From DASWJQ01 sp036397095 (GTDB lineage: Bacteria; Chloroflexota; Anaerolineae; Anaerolineales; E44-bin32), in contig DASWJQ010000108.1 in NCBI GenBank assembly GCA_036397095.1, positions 6,344 through 70,343 on the forward strand: DNA of 64,000 nt, read 5' to 3'. This document shows, piece by piece, positions 43,416-50,031 of the stretch; positions within the stretch are counted from its first letter, which is position 1, and each line of letters opens with the position of its first letter. Made by a program: the position numbers and the translations under genes. Under the pieces are notes generated by a model. The model ran no database searches. It saw only the letters and a program-made list of their open reading frames with translations, and was not told the DNA's origin.

Positions 43416-43775
43416 TTAACTCACTCCCAACTGGTCGAGTACGCGATCGAGGATGCGGTCGAGCAGTTCCTGGTCGACCTGGTCGCCGAGCTTGTGGCCA
43501 ACCGCTTGCCGGACGCGCTGGCGAATGTCGCTGGCTGCTGGCAGGCTGCCACCATCATCCGACTTGGTCTCGAGTGGCGGCGCATAGCGCATGGAGGCCG
43601 CTTGACGTGCGGCCTGCTCGGGGATCTGGTAGGCGCCGACGATGATGATGCCTTCTTTGGCGGCTCGCTCGCGAGCCAGGTCGGTCATCCGATCCTCGGG
43701 CCCAAGGTGCAGCTGGCGCCCTCCCGCCTGGGCAAGGTCGACGATGTCAACTTCGGTGTAAAACTCGGCAGCCAT
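43416..43775 (-). CDS. small BMC protein with EutQ-type N-domain and C-terminal amphipathic helix
   Basis: 119 aa from ATG 43775. The N-terminal half (YTEVDIVDLAQAGGRQLHL, then RMTDLARERAAKEGIIIV) matches the short domain found in EutQ/EutT-like and other BMC accessory proteins. The C-terminal end VDQELLDRILDRVLDQLGV is an amphipathic helix joined by a Pro/Ser/Gly linker, typical of encapsulation peptides that direct proteins to the shell interior. I reject phosphotransacylase (PduL): no such fold or metal motif is present. It lies between BMC-T and a BMC-P. Confidence 0.75.
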   Translation of the reverse strand: MAAEFYTEVDIVDLAQAGGRQLHLGPEDRMTDLARERAAKEGIIIVGAYQIPEQAARQAASMRYAPPLETKSDDGGSLPAASDIRQRVRQAVGHKLGDQVDQELLDRILDRVLDQLGVS

Positions 43776-43792
43776 CGCTACACCGCCTCGTG

Positions 43793-44419
43793 CTACTCGG
43801 CGCGGCCTTCGAGGGCGCCCAGCGCAGTATCGACCGCTTCGCGCGCCGTGCTGATTTCGGACTCGGATCCGGACAACCACATTCGGCCAAAACGACCGAT
43901 CCCCGAGAAGTGAAGCAGGTTAATACTGGCCGACTTCTCGGCTTCGTTGCAGGCGTAAGTGATGTAGGCGGCCGGTGCAACTTCCATCACCAGCATGGTC
44001 TGGCCTGGAATCAACATCGTGCCGCGCCTGAAACGATTGATCAGCTGCGCCTGGTAAGGCTCGACATTGGTGATGATCTGGTTGGAAATCACCTGCGGTT
44101 TGACCCGGTCTTCTCGTTTCAATCCCAGCCGATCCAGCACGATGCGGCCCGCTTCAAGCACCTCGGCCTGCTCGGGGTGATGGACTTCGAAGGTGCCGAA
44201 TTCGCGTTCGACAATCTGCACGCCCGGCCGGGCCCGCGTCGCTTTGACGGCGATGTCGACGACGCGGAACACTTCATTACCTGGCGCCATCTCGATGTAG
44301 AGCGAAGCCATGCCCTCGGTCGACAGGTCGCCCTGGGTAATCGTACCGATGAATGCGGCGAACTGGGCCTGCATGCGATCGAGGTACACGTAGCAGCGAA
44401 GTGAGAAATCAGTGCTCAT
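43793..44419 (-). CDS. BMC-T shell protein (tandem BMC domains)
   Basis: 208 aa from ATG 44419, a start that shares one base with the EutJ stop (TGATG). Length and content fit two BMC domains in tandem: the first includes ASLYIEMAPGNEVFRVVDIA, the second TMLVMEVAPAAYITYACNEAE and SGIGRFGRMWLSGSESEI. Trimers of such proteins form pseudo-hexameric facets, often with a larger, gated pore for bulkier cofactors. Only one BMC-T and one BMC-H occur in the locus. Confidence 0.92.
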   Translation of the reverse strand: MSTDFSLRCYVYLDRMQAQFAAFIGTITQGDLSTEGMASLYIEMAPGNEVFRVVDIAVKATRARPGVQIVEREFGTFEVHHPEQAEVLEAGRIVLDRLGLKREDRVKPQVISNQIITNVEPYQAQLINRFRRGTMLIPGQTMLVMEVAPAAYITYACNEAEKSASINLLHFSGIGRFGRMWLSGSESEISTAREAVDTALGALEGRAE

Positions 44420-45288
44420 CAACGGCTCCAGTTCGAAACGGCTTCTAACAAGCTGGGATTGGCAGCCAATGGGCGGCCCAGCGCCAGCCCCAGCGGCGTG
44501 ACCAGTTGGGTGTGCGGTGCCACCGTCGCCGGCAAGCCGGTCACCTCGGCCACGACCTCGTCGATGCCGGGGAAGGCGCAGGCGCCACCCACCAGGTGGA
44601 TCTGATCGACGGACCGGCCAGCCAGGTGGCGGGCTATGATCGTGCCAATCTTCTCCATGACCGGCCGGACCATCCCCAGGAGTCGACTTTGTTCGCCCGG
44701 TGTTTCTTTCAGGCGTTCGGCGTCTTCATACGAAATGTCGAGCGCCCCGGCGATCACAAGGTTGAAATGGGTGCCGCCGGTGGCTTCATCGGCGGTGTAC
44801 ACAATCTCGCCTCGCTCAACGACGGCGATCCCGGTTGTACCCCCACCGACATCAACAATTGCACCCTGGCGAATTCCCAGGACGTTGTTGGCCGCCGACG
44901 GTTCGTCGATCAGCTCGAGGCAGTCCATGCCGGCGCTTTGCACGACATGAGCGATGGCCTGACGCTCCGGCTCGGGCACCCCGGGGGGATAGCCGGAGAC
45001 AGCCGCCGTCAGGGTTCGCTGTAGTTCGGCCTCGACTTCCGCCTTCATTTGGCGGAGCCGGTCGACGGCGCCGATGAAATCGACGACCAGGCCGTCGCGG
45101 ACGACCTGTGCTGGCCACAGGCGACCGGCCAGCGGCTGCCCCTGGTCGTCCAGGGCCAGCAGCACCATCTTGGCCGTGCCCAAGTCGACACCGACGCGCA
45201 CATCGCCCTGCACCGCCGGGCGGCCGGGCGTTGCGCCGGTGAGAACGGCCTGGGCCTCGGCGAGCAGAGCCTCGGCGGCCGTGTTCAC
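44419..45288 (-). CDS. eutJ: EutJ-like (Hsp70/actin-fold) BMC protein
   Basis: 289 aa, GTG start. The actin/Hsp70 ATPase fold is clear: VGVDLGTAKMVLLALDD (phosphate 1), GAIVDVGGGTTGIAVVERG (phosphate 2) and IHLVGGACAFPGIDEV (adenosine). This length and motif order match EutJ, thought to assist folding or assembly of microcompartment enzymes. It lies between BMC-H and BMC-T and is overlapped by the latter. Confidence 0.92.
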   Translation of the reverse strand: MNTAAEALLAEAQAVLTGATPGRPAVQGDVRVGVDLGTAKMVLLALDDQGQPLAGRLWPAQVVRDGLVVDFIGAVDRLRQMKAEVEAELQRTLTAAVSGYPPGVPEPERQAIAHVVQSAGMDCLELIDEPSAANNVLGIRQGAIVDVGGGTTGIAVVERGEIVYTADEATGGTHFNLVIAGALDISYEDAERLKETPGEQSRLLGMVRPVMEKIGTIIARHLAGRSVDQIHLVGGACAFPGIDEVVAEVTGLPATVAPHTQLVTPLGLALGRPLAANPSLLEAVSNWSR

Positions 45289-45298
45289 CTAGGGTCGG

Positions 45299-45634
45299 CT
45301 ATGACTTCTTGCTGGATGATTCGGAGCGACCGCCGATCCCACCCTTGGAGCGTTGCGGCAGAATCATCTCGACGTCCTCGTGGGGACGCGGGATAACGTG
45401 CGCCGACACCAGTTCGCCAACGCGCTTGGCCGCTGCTGCGCCGGCATCGGTGGCTGCCTTGACGGCGCCAACGTCGCCGCGCACCAGGACGGTCACGTAG
45501 CCGCCGCCGGTGTACTCGGAGCCAATCAGGGCGACATTGGCCGCCTTGACCATGGCATCGGCTGCTTCGATCGACCCGATCAAGCCGCGAGTCTCAACCA
45601 TGCCGAGGGCGATCATCGAGATTTCTTGGGCCAT
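45299..45634 (-). CDS. BMC-H hexameric shell protein
   Basis: 111 aa. Classic BMC-H start ALGMVETRGLIGSIEAADAM, then KAANVALIGSEYTGGGYVTV and VRGDVGAVKAATDAG, and a Ser/Lys-rich tail. It forms the hexameric tiles making up most of the shell. It is the only BMC-H in the locus. Confidence 0.97.
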   Translation of the reverse strand: MAQEISMIALGMVETRGLIGSIEAADAMVKAANVALIGSEYTGGGYVTVLVRGDVGAVKAATDAGAAAAKRVGELVSAHVIPRPHEDVEMILPQRSKGGIGGRSESSSKKS

Positions 45635-45689
45635 GTTGCTTCCTCCATCAAGTAGTGGGCAGGCCGGATCCCGACCTGAGTCGGGTCAG

Positions 45690-47180
45690 CTAGCTCTCTC
45701 GCTCTGCTCGGATCTCGTCAAGGATGCGCACGACCATCGACTCGATCCGCTGGATATCTACCTCGTTTGGCACCTGGGCGCCAGCCACCGCCGGCGCGGC
45801 CGCGCCAAAGATAGAATCGGGCGGCGGGTTGCGCTCAAAGGCCAACCGTTTGGTGTCATACAGGTGGTGCACCGTGATGTTGTCGCCGGTGATCGATCGA
45901 CCCTCGCCGCCCGATCCCAAGGTCATCGACGGCATGACATTCGTGGTATAGCCGATGGCGCCCAGCGTGCCAGGCGTGTTGACCAGAATGCGGAAAACGG
46001 GCTTCTCCAGGCCAAAGGCCATGATCACGTCATCGTCCTCGGCGTGAATCACCAGGCTGTGGCCGCGCCCGCCAAAGTGAATCAATTCGATGCAGCGGTC
46101 GCAGCCAGCGCGCCAGCCGTCGGTCTCGTACCAGCCGAGCACTGTCGTCAGCTTCTCGCGCGACAGCGGCTCCTCCGGTCCGACCTTGTCAACCGGTGTC
46201 ACCAGGATGCGAGCCGAAGCTGGCACTTCGAAGCCGGCCATCGCCGCCAGCGTTTGCGGGGATTGGCCGACCGTCTTGACGTTGATGCCGCCGTCAGCCT
46301 GGAACAATGTCCGGCGCAATGCCTCGGATTCATCGGGGGAGGTGAAGTAGGCGCCTTCGGCTTGCATCCGGCTGCGCAGCGCGTCGGCGATGGGCCGGTC
46401 GGCGATCACATCCTGCTCGGTCGAGCAAATAACCGAGTGATCGAAAGCCTTGCTGGCAACGATATAGCGGGCCGCCCGGTCGATATCGGCGCTGCGGTCA
46501 ACGTAGCAAGGCACATTGCCCGGGCCGACGCCATAGGCCGGCTTGCCGACCGAATGGGCCGCCCGCACCATTGGCGTACCGCCGGTGGCCAGGATCAGGC
46601 TGGTGCGCTTGTGGCGCATCAGCTCCTGCGTGCCCTCCAGGCTGATGGTTTCGAGGCATTGGACCAGATTGGCCGGTGCCCCGGCGGCGACGGCCGCCTC
46701 GGCCATGATCCGTGATGTCTCCCGGCAGGCGCCGACCGCCGTCGGATGGGGGGCATGCACAATGGCATTGCGCGCTTTGACTGCGATCAGGGTCTTGAAG
46801 ATGACCGTCGAGGTCGGGTTGGTGCTGGGGCTGAGGGCAGCCACAACGCCCACCGGCCAGGCGATTTCGATGATGCCTTTGGCATCGTCACGCCTAATAA
46901 CTCCGACGGTTGGGATGTCGCGGATCGACTCCCACACCCGGCGTGAGCTGAACTGGTTCTTGATCGTCTTGTGGGCCGGTACGCCATAGCCCGTCTCGTC
47001 ATGAGCCATTTGGCCCAGCCGTTCGGCGGCCTGATAGGCGGCGTCGGCCATCGCCTGGCAAATCCGATCGACCAGGTCCTGGGGAGCATCGGCAAACTGC
47101 AGGAAGGCCTGGTAGGCCGTCTCGGCCGCCCGCCGAGCTTCCTGGATTGACCTCAGGTCTTTGTCAAATGTCTCGGCCAT
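45690..47180 (-). CDS. CoA-acylating aldehyde dehydrogenase (PduP/EutE family) with C-terminal encapsulation peptide
   Basis: 496 aa. Catalytic Cys252 lies in KAFDHSVICSTEQDVIA; the CoA/NAD region has VGVVAALSPSTNPTSTVIF and KPAYGVGPGNVP. The last 25 residues (VDIQRIESMVVRILDEI) are an amphipathic helix after an Ala/Pro/Val-rich linker, the form of an encapsulation peptide; PduP and EutE carry theirs at the N-terminus. The enzyme turns acetaldehyde, made here by DeoC, into acetyl-CoA with NAD+ inside the compartment. Confidence 0.95.
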   Translation of the reverse strand: MAETFDKDLRSIQEARRAAETAYQAFLQFADAPQDLVDRICQAMADAAYQAAERLGQMAHDETGYGVPAHKTIKNQFSSRRVWESIRDIPTVGVIRRDDAKGIIEIAWPVGVVAALSPSTNPTSTVIFKTLIAVKARNAIVHAPHPTAVGACRETSRIMAEAAVAAGAPANLVQCLETISLEGTQELMRHKRTSLILATGGTPMVRAAHSVGKPAYGVGPGNVPCYVDRSADIDRAARYIVASKAFDHSVICSTEQDVIADRPIADALRSRMQAEGAYFTSPDESEALRRTLFQADGGINVKTVGQSPQTLAAMAGFEVPASARILVTPVDKVGPEEPLSREKLTTVLGWYETDGWRAGCDRCIELIHFGGRGHSLVIHAEDDDVIMAFGLEKPVFRILVNTPGTLGAIGYTTNVMPSMTLGSGGEGRSITGDNITVHHLYDTKRLAFERNPPPDSIFGAAAPAVAGAQVPNEVDIQRIESMVVRILDEIRAERES

Positions 47181-47193
47181 CGGTCCGGCTCCC

Positions 47194-47484
47194 TCAGGAT
47201 TTGCGGAATGTTACCTTGCCGTCGACCTCGAGCGAGTCGATCACCGCCATGATGACGGTGTCGACAGGCGATTTGTCTGTCATGTCGGTCTGGCGAGCGG
47301 CGCTGCCCTGGGCGATCAGGACCAGTTCGCCGACGCCTGCGTCAACCACATCCACGCCGACCAGGGGCTTGCCCGTCACCTGACCGGTCTCATCAGTCTC
47401 ACGCAGCACCAACAGCTTTCGCCCGTGCAGCTTGTCCTGCTTGATGGTGGCGATCGTAACCCCGACGACTTTGGCGATGCGCAT
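47194..47484 (-). CDS. BMC-P shell vertex protein, third copy
   Basis: 96 aa from ATG 47484. MRIAKVVGVTIATIKQDKL, LLVLRETDETG, VDVVDAGVGELVLIAQG and VIMAVIDSLEVDG follow the EutN/CcmL pattern. It lies between the zinc-ribbon gene and the aldehyde dehydrogenase. Three different BMC-P copies in one locus are common in compartments of this type. Confidence 0.95.
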   Translation of the reverse strand: MRIAKVVGVTIATIKQDKLHGRKLLVLRETDETGQVTGKPLVGVDVVDAGVGELVLIAQGSAARQTDMTDKSPVDTVIMAVIDSLEVDGKVTFRKS

Positions 47485-47497
47485 GCGGTCTCCTGGG

Positions 47498-47803
47498 TCA
47501 GCCCCGGTTATCCGGGTTGTGCAGTCGATCCTGGCCGGTCGGATCCGGGCTGGTGCTGTCCGTGCGGCGCCGCCGGTCGCGCTCATCGCGCTCCAGGTGG
47601 AGCAAAGTCTGCAGCTCCTGGACCGATTCTTCATCATACTCACGCCGGCCGCATACATCGCAAATCCAGGCCGGGAAATCGGGGGCAGAGATGAACTCTC
47701 CTTGAAGCCAGGAGCAGTAGAAGGCCGTCCCCGGCTGCAGCGTCCCCAAATGGCACTCCGGGCAGGCGTAAGCGGCGGCTTCGAAGTTCTCGTCAGTAGC
47801 CAC
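47498..47803 (-). CDS. YgiT-type zinc-ribbon protein in the BMC operon
   Basis: 101 aa if begun at GTG 47803, overlapping the deoC stop by 11 bp. Two CxxC pairs, in YACPECHLGTLQPG and AWICDVCGRREYDE, frame a zinc ribbon like the YgiT/MqsA N-domain; DEESVQELQTLLHLERD follows as a helix and the tail is Arg/Asp-rich. It has no HTH like MqsA. Its presence in the operon suggests a part in regulation or cargo handling, but nothing specific is shown. Confidence 0.7.
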   Translation of the reverse strand: MATDENFEAAAYACPECHLGTLQPGTAFYCSWLQGEFISAPDFPAWICDVCGRREYDEESVQELQTLLHLERDERDRRRRTDSTSPDPTGQDRLHNPDNRG

Positions 47804-48716
47804 GGGCGGCCTCGGTCTCCGGCTGCAGTTCACCGCGCGCCTCGCCGACAATGCGCACGCCAGCGCTGGCGCCGATGCGGGTGGCGCCGGCCTTGACCAT
47901 GCTTCGGGCGTCTTGCAGGCCGCGGATGCCGCCGGCCGCCTTGATCCCCATCTGCGGTCCGACCACCTTGCGCATCAGGGCCACATCCGCAACGGTAGCG
48001 CCGCCCGGACCAAAGCCGGTCGAGGTCTTAACGAAATCAGCGCCCGCCTCCTTGGCCAGCAAGCAGCCGGCCACTTTCTCCTCTTCGGTCAGCAAAGCCA
48101 TCTCGAGGATGACCTTGACCAGCGCATGGCGGGCGTGGGCCACCTGCACGACACCGCGGATATCTTGTGCAACCGTGGTGTAGTCACCGCCCTTGAGCGC
48201 ACCAATGTTGATGACCATATCGATTTCGGTGGCGCCATTCTTGATGGCGTCGAGCGCCTCGAAGGCTTTGACCTCGGGCAGGGTGGCGCCGAGGGGGAAG
48301 CCAATGACGGTACATACCTTGACCGGCGAGCCATCCAGCAAGTCCGCCGCCAACTTGACATGGGTTGGGTTGACGCAGACCGAAGCGAAGCCGTACTTGC
48401 GGGCCTCGAAGCACAATTGGGCAATCTGGTCGGGGGTGGCGTCGGCCTTGAGCAGGGTGTGGTCAATGGCCCGGGCCAGGGCCTCGTCGGCAGGCACGGC
48501 GCCCAGCGCTGACGAAACGCGGCTGGCGCCCGCTTGCACCACCTGGCCGACGTCGTCGATACACGTCTGCACGCACAGCCCTTCGTAGCATTCTTGCTGG
48601 CAGACTACGCCCGACTGCTTCTCGCGCTCGGCGTCGGCCAGCGCCAGCAGCACTTCGCGGGTGACTGTCTCCACGATGGTTTGAACGAGCTGGCGATCGA
48701 TGTCAGAGGGGGTCAT
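47793..48716 (-). CDS. deoC: BMC deoxyribose-phosphate aldolase with N-terminal extension and four-Cys motif
   Basis: 307 aa, about 80 longer than ordinary DeoC. Residues 1-31 form an amphipathic helix (DIDRQLVQTIVETVTREVLL), a probable encapsulation peptide. Next, CX3CX4CX3C (Cys39, 43, 48, 52) precedes the aldolase barrel. The Schiff-base Lys230 is in FVKTSTGFGPGG, with the barrel start AIDHTLLKADATPDQI. It cleaves 2-deoxyribose 5-phosphate to glyceraldehyde 3-phosphate and acetaldehyde. Acetaldehyde is then used by the adjacent dehydrogenase. The Cys motif could hold a metal or cluster. Confidence 0.95.
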   Translation of the reverse strand: MTPSDIDRQLVQTIVETVTREVLLALADAEREKQSGVVCQQECYEGLCVQTCIDDVGQVVQAGASRVSSALGAVPADEALARAIDHTLLKADATPDQIAQLCFEARKYGFASVCVNPTHVKLAADLLDGSPVKVCTVIGFPLGATLPEVKAFEALDAIKNGATEIDMVINIGALKGGDYTTVAQDIRGVVQVAHARHALVKVILEMALLTEEEKVAGCLLAKEAGADFVKTSTGFGPGGATVADVALMRKVVGPQMGIKAAGGIRGLQDARSMVKAGATRIGASAGVRIVGEARGELQPETEAARGY

Positions 48717-48725
48717 AGGCACTGG

Positions 48726-49271
48726 TCAGCGGCGGCTGAAACGGCGTTCGATGTCACCGATTTTGTCCACTCGCCGGGCATGGCGGCCGCCGGCGAAAGC
48801 CGTTTCCAGCCAGACGGCCGTAATCTGGCGCGCCAGTTCCCTGTCAAGCAAACCCGAACCCAGGCAAAGGACGTTGGCGTCGTTGTGTTGGCGGGCATTG
48901 TTGGCGGTCGCCTGATTGTAGCATAGGGCCGCCCGCACGCCCGGCACCTTGTTGGCGGCCATGCAGCTGCCGATGCCGGCGCCATCGATCACAATGCCGC
49001 GCCAGGCGGCGCCAACCGCCACCTGGCGAGCGACGGCCTCAGCGATATCCGGGTAGTCCGTCGAGCCGTCCGGCCGCTGGCTGTGATCCTGGATCTGGTA
49101 GCCCAGGTCCGCCAGCCAGTCGAGCAAATCGACTTTCAGTTCCTGGCCCCGATGGTCGGCGCCGATGGCAATCGTCCGCAACCGGTCGGCCTGCCAGCTG
49201 CCGCCGGTGGTTTCGGCAACCACGCGGGCAATCAGGGCCTCCAACTCGGCTTCGGAAATCGGCTGGGTCAT
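48726..49271 (-). CDS. rpiB: BMC-associated RpiB-like isomerase with N-terminal encapsulation peptide
   Basis: 181 aa, about 30 longer than RpiB. Residues 5-22 (ISEAELEALIARVVAET) look like an encapsulation helix joined by a Gly/Ser linker. RpiB motifs: IAIGADHRGQELK, YPDIAEAVARQVA and AANKVPGVRAALC. The catalytic Cys of the CGTGIG loop is Asp96 in VIDGAGIGSC. RpiB interconverts ribose 5-phosphate and ribulose 5-phosphate or other sugar phosphates; with Asp as possible base the specificity may differ. It is the first gene of the BMC operon. Confidence 0.92.
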   Translation of the reverse strand: MTQPISEAELEALIARVVAETTGGSWQADRLRTIAIGADHRGQELKVDLLDWLADLGYQIQDHSQRPDGSTDYPDIAEAVARQVAVGAAWRGIVIDGAGIGSCMAANKVPGVRAALCYNQATANNARQHNDANVLCLGSGLLDRELARQITAVWLETAFAGGRHARRVDKIGDIERRFSRR

Positions 49272-49344
49272 CGGTTTTTCCGCCTTGGACCGGCCCCTGC
49301 GAGCGGTCGTTTGCCTGGGGCTAGGCTCATCGCAAAGCGGCGCG

Positions 49345-49350
49345 ATTGTA
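49345..49350 (-). promoter_or_regulatory. extended -10 promoter of the BMC operon
   Basis: TGCTACAAT, a TACAAT with extended TGn, on the minus strand 74 bp before the rpiB start. The leader of about 60 bases has no recognised element. Confidence 0.5.
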
Positions 49351-49365
49351 GCACAGCGGCCAGGC

Positions 49366-49971
49366 TCAGTTGCTGGCGGCGGTGGCGAGCTCGTAGTGGG
49401 GAATCAGGCCGATATCGGTGAGGGGCCAGTAGATCAGAACCGCTTTGCCGATGATCTCACTGAGCGGGAGCATGCCCCAGTTCTGCGAGTCCGACGAATT
49501 GTTGCGGTTGTCACCCAGGACGAACGCCTGATCGGGGCCGACCTGCCATTCACCGCTGTATCGCGGGGCGGCCGCGATATACGGTTCGTCGAGCAGGTTG
49601 CCATTGACGTAGACCTGGCCACCTTGGATCTGTACAATGTCGCCCGGCTCGCCGACGATGCGTTTGATGAAACGCCGGCCGGTATCGAGCGGGAAATGAA
49701 AGACCACGATATCGCCGCGCGCCGGGTTATCGAGGCGATAGGCCAGCCGGTTGACGACCACGAACTCGCCGTCGTGCAGGCTGGGTTCCATGCTGTTGCC
49801 TTCGACCCGGATGCGCGCCGTCACCATGTTGACCAGCAGGAAGAGCAAGCCGGCAATGATCAGGGTCTGCGCCAGCTCTCCGAGGGTGCGAAGCAGGCGC
49901 CGGCCGAAACCAGGGGGCGCAGAGGCGCCCCACGTCGGGGGCGCCGGGTCGAAGCTGGCCGGATCGGACAT
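49366..49971 (-). CDS. lepB: signal peptidase I
   Basis: 201 aa. One N-terminal membrane helix (LAQTLIIAGLLFLLVNMV), catalytic Ser in EGNSMEPSL, catalytic Lys in GRRFIKRIVGEPGD, and box E GDNRNNSSDSQNWG. The extracellular domain lies outside the membrane. It cleaves signal peptides. A perfect TATAAT ends 7 bases before the ATG, so some mRNA may be leaderless. It is 60 bp after der. Confidence 0.96.
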   Translation of the reverse strand: MSDPASFDPAPPTWGASAPPGFGRRLLRTLGELAQTLIIAGLLFLLVNMVTARIRVEGNSMEPSLHDGEFVVVNRLAYRLDNPARGDIVVFHFPLDTGRRFIKRIVGEPGDIVQIQGGQVYVNGNLLDEPYIAAAPRYSGEWQVGPDQAFVLGDNRNNSSDSQNWGMLPLSEIIGKAVLIYWPLTDIGLIPHYELATAASN

Positions 49972-49978
49972 GGATGGG

Positions 49979-49984
49979 ATTATA
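49979..49984 (-). promoter_or_regulatory. -10 element immediately upstream of lepB
   Basis: TATAAT whose last base is 7 nucleotides before the lepB start codon, with no room for a ribosome site. If used, transcription would begin at or next to the ATG, giving a leaderless mRNA. Confidence 0.45.
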
Positions 49985-50031
49985 AGAGGGCGCCAGGGGG
50001 CCGGCAAGGTGGACTGGAGTACGGTCGCCGG

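Noticed and set aside
43416..43775. Possible PduL phosphotransacylase in the BMC
   Set aside because: No PduL His-rich metal motifs or tandem beta-barrels; the protein is only 119 residues with a EutQ-like N-domain.
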